Source of the DNA: Auxenochlorella pyrenoidosa
Taxonomy: Eukaryota > Chlorophyta > Trebouxiophyceae > Chlorellales > Chlorellaceae
Direction of reading: 5' to 3'
Assembly: GCA_001430745.1 (NCBI GenBank)
Contig: KQ482042.1
Coordinates: 1,309,656 to 1,373,655 of the forward strand
Length of the DNA: 64,000 nt
The notes beneath the pieces were generated by a model. That model made no database searches. It worked only from the letters and a program-made list of their open reading frames with translations, and was not told the origin of the DNA. Positions 10,201-20,539 of this stretch are shown piece after piece (position 1 is the stretch's first letter; each line of letters begins with the position of its first letter). The position numbers were made by a program, and so were the translations under genes.

Positions 10201-12428
10201 CAGCTGCGGGATCACGCCTGCGGGTGCAAGCAGGGGAGGGGTGTGTGGATGGGGGTGGGGGGNNNNNNNNNNNNNNNNNNNNNNNNNNNNNNNNNNNNNN
10301 NNNNNNNNNNNNNNNNNNNNNNNNNNNNNNNNNNNNNNNNNNNNNNNNNNNNNNNNNNNNNNNNNNNNNNNNNNNNNNNNNNNNNNNNNNNNNNNNNNNN
10401 NNNNNNNNNNNNNNNNNNNNNNNNNNNNNNNNNNNNNNNNNNNNNNNNNNNNNNNNNNNNNNNNNNNNNNNNNNNNNNNNNNNNNNNNNNNNNNNNNNNN
10501 NNNNNNNNNNNNNNNNNNNNNNNNNNNNNNNNNNNNNNNNNNNNNNNNNNNNNNNNNNNNNNNNNNNNNNNNNNNNNNNNNNNNNNNNNNNNNNNNNNNN
10601 NNNNNNNNNNNNNNNNNNNNNNNNNNNNNNNNNNNNNNNNNNNNNGNGNGGGGNGGGGNGTGGGGGGGGTGGAGGCAGGGAAGTTCGCCGATGAACTTCG
10701 GCCAACACGGAGAGGCCAAACCAGGGCCTGGCACTGTGCGCAGGTCTGCACCCCTGCCGGCCCGGCGGAGAACAGCGGCGCAGGTGCAACGCCTCTGAGC
10801 ACAGGCGGGAGGGCGCAGCAAGCTCGTGCCCTTGCCCATCGCCAGGCGGACCCTCCCGCCACCCACCCGAGGCGTCCACGTTGCGCTGGAACACCTCTGC
10901 ATACCCCGCCAGCGACATGACGCCCTCCTGGATGCGCGCGCCGCCAGAGTCGTTCAGGCCCACCACCGGAGCGCCCGCCTGGCAGGCAGGGGCCGCGGCG
11001 GGAGGCATGCGTGGCGCGTGTTGCACGGCACCGGTGCAGGGCCGGCGCTGGATATGAAAGCAGCACCATGCCCAGTAGCGCAGGTACCGCAGTGCCCTTT
11101 GCCAAACATCTGCTGCCCGGCAGCAGCGCAGACCCACCGCCACGGCGCGGTCCATGAGGCGGCAGATCTTGGCTGCGTGGCTCTCGCTGAGGGAGCCGCC
11201 AAACACAGTGAAGTCCTGCGGTGCAGGCAGGCAGCGGAAAGACAGAGGGCATGCTCTAGCTGGGGCTGGGACACAGTGGGCACTGCAAGGCTGTGCCGAC
11301 AACCTCGCACCCCGTGCCAGAACAACTGGGCTGCCCTGCTCCAACCAAGCAGCGCGATACCTGAGAAAAGGCGAACACCGGCCGGCCGTACACGGTGCCG
11401 CTGCCGGTCACCACGCCGTCGCCTGAGGCGGTGCGTGAGGGTGGGAAGAGGGAGATGGGCGGGCTGGGACATCAACAGCAGCAGACAGCTTTGGCACTGA
11501 GTGGTCTGGCCCTATTTCCCTCTTCTCTGCGCCAACGCAGTCTTGGCTGCCTTTGCACGAGGCCTGCCTGCCCCGGCGCCCCCCTGCCCACCGAAGATCT
11601 GCTGCTCAGCCATGCCAAAGTCGGTGCAGCGGTGCTGCACAAGCGCGCCCGCCTCGCGGAAGCTGCCCGGATCGAACAGCACCTGCAGCCGCTCCCGCGC
11701 CGTCAGCTTGCCCTGCAGCGGGCCAGGTGCAGCGTGAGGCGCATATATTTCTGCGCCTGCTGCTCATCCCAGCATGGAGGCGACAGGGGGCACACACACG
11801 GGGAGCGTCAGCGCGCAACTGAGGCATCAACCGCAGCCCGCAGGATGCCGTGCGAATGAAGAGATGAGCAAGGTCGCTGCGAGCCATATGCAGCTTGTCG
11901 CGTACCTTTTCGTGCTGCTTGGCGATGCGCTTGGGCCCGCCACCCAGCTCTGATGCCGCCTTGGCAGCCTCCACACGCTCCCACCTGACCTGCAGGGACA
12001 GCCAGCATGACTGCATGTTGTCGTGGCCAGTGCTGTCCAGGTGCTCTCTTCGATTTGAGGAACATTGCAATCATTTGTTGAGGTCATCCCCGGGTTGAAC
12101 ACAACGGCTCTGGGCAAAAGGCCTCTGCTTCGCGCAGCACAGGGCAGATGCGGAACAGCGACGAGGTCTGCCAATGCCAGTGCGCACATTGCTGGCGTAA
12201 GGCGGCAGGTCATCAGGTATCGGCGCCATGTGCGAGGAGATGCTCATCCACCTCTGCGAGGGTTGGAGGCAGTTTGTGAGCAAGGCATGCAGAGGCACAG
12301 CCGGCAGAGTATCGGCCAGTGTCAGCGCGGCAGGCGGGAGCGTCTCGACTTCTCACAGCTGAGAGTGTGGTGGCTGCTGCCCAGCATAGAGCCGGCTTGC
12401 AGACTTGTCGCAAGCCGGCCTGCAGCAT
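7300..12428 (-). CDS. PCCB: Propionyl-CoA carboxylase beta subunit, mitochondrial
   Basis: Carboxyltransferase subunit of biotin-dependent propionyl-CoA carboxylase (propionyl-CoA to methylmalonyl-CoA). Exons, 5' to 3': 12428-12357, 12253-12188, 11989-11906, 11712-11592, 11422-11361, 11215-11138, 10978-10867, 10217-10132, 9990-9876, 9681-9581, 9407-9336, 9094-9004, 8862-8776, 8556-8442, 8283-8178, 7940-7855, 7752-7689, 7582-7538, 7389-7300; 550 aa. Family landmarks in order: [92 protein letters not shown], and the C-terminus RKHGNIPL. That ending is diagnostic of PCCB rather than methylcrotonyl- or acetyl-CoA carboxylase. The first about 30 residues ([11 protein letters not shown] start, basic, Ala/Ser-rich, no acids) look like a mitochondrial presequence. 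GC donors follow 8776, 7855 and 7689. The first assembly gap lies in intron 7. Confidence 0.95.
10263..10659. other. Assembly gap in PCCB intron 7
   Basis: A run of N followed by alternating g/n, flanked by G-rich sequence on both sides (gggtggggg). It lies wholly between exons 10978-10867 and 10217-10132, so no coding sequence is lost. The G-rich flanks suggest a homopurine tract that could not be resolved. Confidence 0.95.
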
Positions 12429-12918
12429 GGTAGCCCGCAACAGCCACGCCAGGAGACGAGCCGAAAGTTGCCGACAGGGAGGGTGTCGGAGTGAGGGGTG
12501 GTGGGATGAGAAGTTGCATCCACTGACAAAAAGCAAGAAGTGATCTGCCTGCGAGCGCTCCGATCGCCCTCCTGTTGTCTTCTCAAACGATCCTAGCTGG
12601 CAGGGGCCCGCCTGGCGCCTCGCCTGCTACTCAAGCCCTGTGGTCAGCTTGGACAATCTCCGATCTCTGCTCAGGTGTGAACTGTACGCCCGGAAGGCTC
12701 TAGGGAGCCCGTGCCCTCAGTTCCTTTGCCTCGCTTGCCAGAGGGGCATCCAGCAACCAGCAATTTCCGCACGACACCAGCCTGAATAGTTCAGATTCAC
12801 AGTCGAGGCGGCACAAGCGCCCAAGTCTGGCTGGTGGCTGGCGGTGCAGCGGCCTGCAGCGGGCAGGGGGAAACCGGGCTGATCAGCCTGGCTGCCACGG
12901 CGGATGCCTGTCCTCGGC
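12429..12918. promoter_or_regulatory. Divergent promoter region between PCCB and CMC4-like gene
   Basis: The 490 bp between the starts of two genes for mitochondrial proteins read in opposite directions. No clear TATA box or repeat was seen. An alternative in-frame ATG for the plus-strand gene lies at 12904. Confidence 0.4.
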
Positions 12919-13575
12919 ATGGCGACCAATGCCTGCCACAAGTCAGCATGTAGGCTGCAATCTTGCTTGGCCGAGTCACACTATGACGAGGTGAGGGGTC
13001 CAGGGCGGGCGGGAGGCGGGCGAGCACACATGCCGCGCGCACCCAGCAAGCGCCAGAGCGGGCAATGCAAGCCTTTGTCAAGAAGAGCTGGTGTGTTCTC
13101 AGATTCGTATTCAAGTGTGGACAGCATTTGCAATGGATGAGCACCTCACCCGGCAGCCTCGAAGGCTCTTAAGCTGCCATTCCACCCATTCCCTCTGCAT
13201 CTGCAGCGTGCCTGTGCCTGGGCAATCGACCAGCTGAAGAGGTGCTGCGCCAAGATGGGCAGAGACTCTGTGCACTGCGCCTTTGGCCCTGCGGATCCAG
13301 AGCCAGGGGCAGCGGCTGCGGACCAGGGCGCACCCGCTGCTGGCCTGGGTCCAGTGCCTGATGCTGCAGGGCAGGCGCAGCCGCAGCAACAGGAGCAGCA
13401 AGAGCAGCAGCAGAAGGAGGAGCAAGGGGAGCAGCAAGAGCGGCAGCAGGAGGAGCAGCAGGAGGAGCAGCAAGAGCATGCACAAGTTGTGGCAGAGCAC
13501 ACGTCAATGTGTGCAGCAGCCGCTAGAGCGCCGGAGCAGCAGGTGCCTGCAGCCCTTCATGAGCAGCCTCTGTAG
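12919..13575 (+). CDS. CMC4: CMC4-like twin-CX9C protein with Gln/Glu-rich tail
   Basis: Two exons: 12919-12990 (ends GAG|gtgagg) and 13207-13575 (after ctgcag); 146 aa. Spliced, the first 45 residues contain two CX9C motifs: C-HKSACRLQS-C and C-AWAIDQLKR-CC, joined by LAESHYDERA. Spacing, the extra Cys after the first motif Cys (CxxxxC) and the paired CC all match CMC4 (the small MTCP1-type CHCH protein), a Mia40-imported protein of the mitochondrial intermembrane space. The family is normally about 65-70 aa. Here the second exon runs on into about 75 low-complexity residues dominated by Gln, Glu and Arg, encoded by CAG/GAG repeats, before the stop. A further unseen intron could remove part of this tail. 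The start at 12919 has the better context; 12904 is also in frame. Confidence 0.8.
13381..13480. repeat. CAG/GAG-rich repeat in CMC4-like exon 2
   Basis: An imperfect CAG/GAG trinucleotide repeat of about 100 bp encodes the Gln/Glu tail of the CMC4-like protein. On the opposite strand it produces spurious leucine-rich reading frames. Confidence 0.85.
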
Positions 13576-13851
13576 CAGGCATCGCGGGCAGTCCCTGGCA
13601 CATGGGCGCTGGCCCGGCCTGGCTTCTGTGCGCCGTTCTGCGCTTGCATCTGATTCGCTGCACCTGCCTTGCTGTTATCTCCTGCGTGCATTTCATTTCC
13701 AAGAATGAACCCTCTGCCATGCCATCGCATGCTCGCCCTTACCACGTTGTGCGCTTGTGCCCCATGGCTCGGGCCATGGCCACCATTATTGTGGCTCTAC
13801 ATCCCCAGGCCTCCTGCATTGTCGGGGCCAACTCCTCGGCAGCATGCACAA

Positions 13852-13856
13852 TGTAA
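13852..13856 (+). terminator. TGTAA polyadenylation signal of CMC4-like gene
   Basis: TGTAA 277 nt after the stop; the first such pentamer downstream on this strand. Confidence 0.5.
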
Positions 13857-14096
13857 TTGCGGAGCGCAGCAGGGGTGTGGATGTTTGGGCGGCGCCTAGG
13901 CCAAGTGGCCATTGGCCAAGTGGCTGTGCCGCAGCGGCAGCATGCTCTGCTGGCAGTCGGTATCGCAAGCGGTAATCGCAAAACACAGACTGTCCCTTCC
14001 TCTTAGCGATCAGGGCTGCGCACGATTTGTTCCGAATGCTTTGTTCCGACTGCTGGCTCGGTTTCACACCCCTGCCCACCAACGTGCAGCGGCTGC

Positions 14097-14103
14097 TATA
14101 AAT
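14097..14103 (+). promoter_or_regulatory. TATA box candidate of lipase gene
   Basis: The sequence TATAAAT stands in a GC-rich context 141 nt upstream of the proposed lipase ATG at 14244, a plausible distance for a short 5' UTR. Confidence 0.45.
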
Positions 14104-14243
14104 GACGCATACTGCCTGATGCCTTTTGGATCGAGCACACAGCGCCCTGGGGTGCCCAAGCCCTTCCAGCGAAGGTAGCGTCGTGCGGCCCCAGGCTGCT
14201 CAGGCGCTGCTAAGTGGGGCCACGACCGCGATATAAGGGGAGG

Positions 14244-17200
14244 ATGGGCAGTCCGGATCAGGTTACAGCAGCTGTCAATGCCGCTGGCGGCGAAGCGGCA
14301 CAGGGCGTCGCTGGCGGCAGGCGGCGCATCTTCCTCAGGCTGGAATACATCAGCGACCGCCAGACACGCACTGTCCTGGTGGCCATGCGCCTGGCGAGCA
14401 TCAGCGCCTGGGTCCTGCTCCTGTGGGAGCTGGTAGTGCAGTGAGCTGGGCAGACGGGGAAGGATGGTCCCTGCTGAGCGTTGCGGTGGCTCGGGCATGA
14501 CTCGCATCAAGACTGGTGATGCTCCTGCCCATCTGGCAAACAACAGCAGCAGCCGGTGGCACGTGCATGGCAAGACTGGTCGTAAACAGGAAGCCGCTGC
14601 GCCTGCTGCCTTCACATGGCCGCTCCCACGATGTGCTGGCTGCAGGGGCCAGGAGGACACCAACTCGCTGCTTAGGACCCACGTCCTCGAGTGGGTAAAC
14701 ATCGGGGTAGCTTCCTTCTGTCTGCCAGCCATGCTGCTGACCTGCGCGTTGTTCGGCCGGCGCGTGTGGGTGGCAGTGCGCAGCGTGCGGGATGGTGGCG
14801 CGCTGCCGCTGGCGCCCCGCAAGCGCTACGCGCTGGTCCTCACCTGCGTCGAGCTGGCTCTGCACACCCTCAACCTGTGCTGCTACCTGGCGATGAACAT
14901 CTACTCGGTCAAGGTGCGCGGCCAGGGTGCGGGCAACGTGAAGCGGCTGGAAGGGAGGCGCAAGCAGAGCCAGGCCGACAGCACGCGGGCGTGGGTGGGC
15001 GGCACCCCTCTTTTCGGAACCCAGAGCTTTCCAACCTGCATTATCTATAAACACCGACTTGCTGCGCCGGGGATGTGCCCCCCCCCTCCTCCCACGCGCA
15101 GGTGCGCTGCGGCTGGTTCAACGCTCCAGTGGATGCGCTGTCCCTCGTCAGGCAAGGACGAAGCCGGCCGGCCGGCAGGCAGGCATGCTGAGCAGGAGGG
15201 TGGGGAGCGAGGAGCGGCTGCCTTGCAGGCCGCATGGGCAGGCTTCCTTCACCCCACCTCCCTGCTCCACCTCGGGTGCAGCTTCACCATCTGGAACACG
15301 CTGCTCAGCCTCAACGTCACGCGGCCCCTGCTGCTGCTGCCGCGCGGCTCCTGGCGACGCGCCAGGGAGCGGTGGGCGGCCCGCGGGCCGCTCTGTCGGT
15401 GGCTGGCCACCGCATGCTGCTCCGCCGGCTGCTGCTGCTACTGCTGCTGCGACGCCGCATGGTGTGGGGGCGGTGCTGCAAGGCGGCCCGGCCTTGGAGG
15501 CAGGAAGGAGGAAGAGGAGGCGGAAGCCGACCCTGAGCAGCCGCCGCAGCCGCTGGCGTTTGACCGCAGCTTTTCGCTGGCGCCAGGCAAGCCGTTGCTT
15601 GCGTCTGCACATCCAGCGCCTCAACAAGCTCGGTAAAATGCATGCTCCCTAGCATGGCCGGCCTTGCCCACCTGCTTGCCGTTCAGCCACCCCTGGCAGC
15701 TGTTCAGCTCTGCTGCTGTCGGCTCCTGCCATGCAGTGACCAAGGATGACAAGCGGATGGCCTTGTGGGTCAATGCCACAATAATGGTGGCCATCTGGCT
15801 GCCCACCCAGGCGCTGATCATCGTCTCCGGGCTGGGAAGCATGGGCTTCATCGGCGGTCAGTAGTGGAGCTGTGCCTGCCATCGCATGCCGCACGTCAGT
15901 GAGCTGTGTCTGCTGTCTGGCGGGGCGGCCTGCCTGCCTCTCAGCCTTGCGCAAGGCCCTCTCATAGCAGCAAGGCTCATGCGTCCTCGCAACCCCTCAC
16001 CCGCCACCCTGCAGGCTCGGACAACATCGCCCTCTGCCCGGAAGGCAGCACCAACCCAGCTGACTGCATCCCACAGAACGACTTGCCAAACCCACTTGAC
16101 AACCAGGGCTGCGAATCGTTGGACTGGTGAGGGGTGTAGGCATGAGCGCAGGCCTGCTGCGACTGCCAGTATGCCTTTGGGGGAGGCAGTCCAGAACTGC
16201 CGGCGATCTTTATAAAGTGCTCAGCCTCGGAAGTGCCCTCGATTGGCATGATGAACGGTGCAGGTTGTGCAAGCAGTTTCAGCTTCACACACAGCACATG
16301 TGGCTCCACTGTGTGCAGGAACTGTGACAGCGCCCCCGTGTACACAGCCCTGTCGATCACAGTGGGGGGCATGTGAGCGTGGCTGAGGGCAGCAGGTGGC
16401 ATCATCACTAGCCTGCGCAGCAAGGGGGTAATTTGTTTGGTGCGGCCTGCCAGTGCATCGCAACCCGTCGTTGAGCATCTGCTGCCATCTGCATCATTAG
16501 CGTTCGATATTGGCCCTGTCCCTGCCTGCCTGCCTGCCTGCCCGCCCGGCAGGTTCACGGCGTCCTTGGTGCTGTTTGTGTTCCTGATGGCCTTTGTGCT
16601 GGCCGAGTACCGCAAACTGCCGTACTCACCCTTCCGGTAATGGGCCCATGGCCCTCACACAGCCTGCTGAAGGCAGCCGCAGCCTCGTCTGGCTGCGCGC
16701 CAGCCAGGCCCTGCTCGCAAACCTGAGGTCCAATGCCCATCTGTGAGCCGCGATGTGCTGTTCTAAAACATCTCAAACAAGCAAGACTCCCTGGCAATCG
16801 CGACCTTGCACCGCAAACCCCTGCCCGTGGTCTGCGCAGCGTGATGAACGTGGCGGCCCGCCTCTTCCTGCGCACCCGCATGTTTGCCACGCTCTTCTTC
16901 CTTGTCAGCATCATCCTGGTGAGCGGGCGGCCCTGGCTGCAGACCGTGCCCCATGCTGCTGCCTGATTGATAACGCACCCAGGTCGGGCCTGCTCACTGA
17001 GTTCCTTCCGCTCGTCCCATGGCGGGCCAGCAGATATTCTACCTGGACATTAACTCCTGCAATGCCAACCTGGAGCTCTGGCTGGGGCTGGGCCCCATGA
17101 TGGTGGGCCGGCCCCGCCCGCCAGCACAGCGCGCCACAGCACGCCACAGCGCCGCGCGCGCTCCCAGCCTGCTGGCTCGCACCCGCAGAGCCCGCCGCTG

Positions 17201-20200
17201 CCCTCGAGTCGCATGCGTTGCTGACTACACAAGCGCGCGCCCCCCCAACACGCACACACACGCGTGCAAGCACACACCACCGCCAGCACTGCCACGCATC
17301 TGCACCCACACACACACACCCTTGGCTCTGGTGCGCATGCAGATCAAGATGAGCATCCTGCTGGTGGTCGAGGCCTACCTGTTCAGCCCCAGCGACCCGC
17401 ACGGCTGCGCCCTCAAGCTGCACACCGCGCTGCAGCAGTTTGCATGGGTGGAGGCGGCGGCCCCCGCTCTGCAGCGCCGGCGCGGGCTGCCCGACGAACC
17501 GCTGTTCTGCTTCGAGACGATGTTGAAGAGCTGCTACTTTGCGCTGCACTCGTACCGCCACTTCAGGGTGCGCCGGGGGTGGGAGGGCCAATTCTGGTTG
17601 TCATGGAGCGGCGCCTTGGGCACGGCTGCCTGGCTGTGTGGGCTGCTTCGAATGGAGCCGCTGCCCTGTGCCCTGTCTGTGCCCGTCCTGCCGCTCACAT
17701 GTTGAGATGACTGATCAGGTGTGCTGACTGCACAGCCCTGCGCCTCCTACCGTGCTTGAGCAGCCAGAGAGCACCATCTCCAGCCTGCACACCGCGCTGG
17801 CCCTGTACGGCTGCAAGCACCACGAGTGGCTGCGAGAGCCAACCCACGACATGGTGAGGACAGGCAGCTGCTGCTGAGGCATCAGGACATGATGAGGAAC
17901 GAGGAGAGCTGGCTGCTCCCCGGGTTCCAAAGACAGCTGGAGAGGCTGCGCAGGTTGCAGGGAATTGCGTGCAGCTGGTGTCCAGGCAGCAGCGGCCCGG
18001 GCAGGCCGGATCAGGATGCATGGGACCGCATTTCCTGTTTCCTGCTTAATGCTCTCATCCCTCCTGCGTCCCAGCAGAACTGCCTGCTGGCCTGGGGGCC
18101 GCGTGCTCTGGTCATCTGCTTTCGGGGCACGCAGAGCCTGGCCAACATCAAGGCGGATGCGCAGGTGCGAGCTGGGCGGTGCAGGGACTGGGGCACTGGC
18201 GCTGGCACGCCCGCTGCGCAGCGCCCACTGCACCCACGCCCTGCCTGCACCGTCAGGCTCCCAGCGTACCCCACCCGCCCTCGTCGCCACGCTTGCCGGC
18301 CCCGCCCGCCCCCCGCGCCGCCTCTGCCCCTGCAGTTCTGGCGGTCGGTGCACCCTCCCCGGCGCGGCGTCTACCTGCTGGGCAGCCAGCCGCTAGTGCA
18401 CACCGGCTTCCTGGCCTGCTGGGTGCGCCGCGGCCTGGACCGGCAGGTGCTGCGCCGGGTAAGGCAGGTGCTGGAGGGCGCCAGCCACCGGGGCGACATG
18501 CCGCCCTTTGCCACCACCGTGGTGCGCTGCTGCAGCCCGGCGCACGAGGAGAAGGGGGCGGCGCTGGCGGCGGCGGCCGCGGCGGCGCTGCAGGCAGAGG
18601 CGGCGGCGGCGGGGGGCGGCATGTCTGGGTATGGCGAGTCGCGGGAGCTGAGCGGCCTGGACGAGGCGGCCATGGCGGCCGTGCTCTCCGAGCTGGCAGG
18701 CCAGGGGGGCGGGGCGAGCCAGGCCAGCCTTGCCAGCGACGGCAGCGCTGGCTCGGGCCCCGCCGCAGGCGACACCAGCAAGCAGCAGCAGCGCCAGCAG
18801 CAGCAGCAGGAGCAGCAGCCCTTTAGGATCATTGTGACGGGGCACAGCCTGGGCGGCGCGGTGGCCACCCTGTGCGCAATGGATCTGGCTAGGGAGCTGC
18901 CTGAGTGGGGATTTGCACCTGTGGCCTCGCCCGACGTGGCCCAGCCGCAGGCAGCAGACGCAGCAGTCGCCAATGCCGGCATGGATGCAGCAGGGGAGGC
19001 GGTGGATGGGCTGGCAGGCGCAGCAGGCACAGCGCTCAATGGAGCAGGAGGCGCAGCATCCACGACAGATGGAGCAGCGGCAGGGCCAGGGCCCGCTGGG
19101 CCCGCGGGTGCCGCAGCTTCAGCGGCAGCAGCAGCGGCCGCGGAGGCAGGAGGGGCAGGCGCCACGCAGGCGGCGACGGCTGCCCGGCCGGTGTGGCTGT
19201 CTGTGTACACGTTTGGGGCGCCTCGCACCGGCAACCACGCGTTTGCGCGCGAGTACGGCCAGCTGGTGCCCGACAGCTGGAGCGTGATCAACGACCAGGA
19301 CCTGGGTGGGCGGGGCGGGCGCGGCGGCAGGCGGGGCCGGTGCACCGCGGGGCGGCAGTTGCAGGCTTGGGCGCCGCCCTCTTTGGCTGCATAACGTGTG
19401 CGTTTGTGAGAGGGCAGCGTGTGTGCAGAGCAGAGGAGGGGAATGCGGTGCCTTGGGGCGGGCCATGCCAGCATGCGAGCATGCTCTGTCGCTGTCCCTC
19501 GTGGGTGGGTGGTTCCATGTGTTGCCCTGGTCTCGCCCCGCCTCCCCCTCCCAGTGGCCAAGAGTGCCAAGTTTCTGGTGCTCTTCAAGCGGCCCGGCAA
19601 CGTCGTGCTTGTCAACCCGCGGGGCGACCTGATTGTCAACCCAAGTGCGTGCCGCCTGCCCTGCGCTGACCGATGACCACATCTGCTTATGGCCTGCTCA
19701 TGGCAGCGCTTTCCCAGGCATGCCCACTGCCCCCGCTGCGCGCCGCCCCTCCTCTCCGCCCGGCACAGGCTTCCTGGAGCACAGCGTGCAGCGCTCCTTC
19801 TCCTCCAGTGTCAAGCAGCACCTGCTGCTCAGCTACAACCAGTCGTTTGCGGCGGTGCTGCGGGCGCAGCACGCGGGCAAGGTGCTCAGGTGGGCAAACA
19901 CTCGGTGTGGCGGGTTGGAGTACCCGGGCATTGTGCTGCAGGGCTGGCTGGCTGCAAGGCAGGATAGGCGCCAGAGGACACCAATGCTGCCCGGCCCAGC
20001 CCTCTCCTTTGTGCCCTGGTCAATAGTTCATCATTGCTGCTCCCGCTGCAGCGGCGGCCCCCAGGCCACGGCGCTGCTGGCGGCCTGCCCTGCTGTGCGG
20101 GAGCTGCTGCTGAAGCCCCTGGCCATCCGGCATGCCTCGCTCAAACGCTTCATCCTCGCCAGCGGCGGCTCGGACACCAGAGGCACAGCAGGGGCAGCGG

Positions 20201-20418
20201 GGGCAGGGCAGATGCCTCGCCCGTCTCCCTTTGACATGCCTCCTGAGCAGGTGCTCGTTTCCGACCTTTCGGGGGATGTGCTCGAAGCGGCAGCTGAGAC
20301 GCTCGAGGCAGCAGGACGTGCGCAGCAGGCGGCGCAACTGCGCGAACCGCTGCAGAGCTCCCCTTCTGGCTTGGCCATGGCCGTCCTCAGCGATGCGCTC
20401 GACACCCTTTTGTTCTGA
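14244..20418 (+). CDS. Membrane-anchored class-3 lipase (alpha/beta hydrolase)
   Basis: Exons: 14244-14440, 14646-14913, 15102-15151, 15282-15371, 15541-15632, 15737-15856, 16015-16126, 16553-16636, 16840-16918, 17031-17102, 17343-17567, 17764-17853, 18075-18164, 18336-19305, 19555-19644, 19769-19889, 20052-20418; 1038 aa. The first half holds seven to eight hydrophobic segments, for example SLVLFVFLMAFVLAEY and ATLFFLVSIILV. The second half is a lipase_3 domain: VICFRGTQSLANIK, the nucleophile elbow TGHSLGGAVATLCA (Ser about 694, codon 18846-18848) and FGAPRTGNHAFAREYG. This layout resembles diacylglycerol lipases, which are multipass membrane proteins with a cytosolic class-3 domain; substrate is inferred only. 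About 90 Ala/Gly-rich residues are inserted between the nucleophile and FGAPR. The boundary 15371/15541 is uncertain: it was chosen because only this splice keeps frame into the next exon. Intron 3 has a GC donor. Confidence 0.85.
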
Positions 20419-20539
20419 TGGTTGCATTTCATGTTTGGTGAAGAATTGATATAAGTGAAAGCAGCATACATTCGACACCATCAAACATTGACAGACGGAC
20501 GGAAGCAAGCCTGCACGCCATGGCCGCGCCTCCCCTGGG

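Larger units (their letters stand above)
13576..14243. other. Intergenic region between CMC4-like gene and lipase
   Basis: 668 bp holding the 3' end of the CMC4-like gene, with a TGTAA at 13852-13856, and the promoter of the downstream lipase gene. No credible coding exon was found. Confidence 0.5.

Noticed and set aside
10263..10659. Very long open frames crossing the N gap
   Set aside because: They are open only because N codons contain no stops; the gap lies inside a PCCB intron.
13111..13507. Leucine-rich open frames on the minus strand
   Set aside because: They are the antisense of the CAG/GAG repeat of the CMC4-like exon; poly-Leu here is a repeat artefact.
15372..15540. Striking cysteine cluster (CCSAGCCCYCCC) in an open frame of the lipase
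   Set aside because: Keeping this stretch as exon breaks frame with the next exon; treating it as an intron (gtgggc...gagcag) restores frame, so the cluster is probably not translated.
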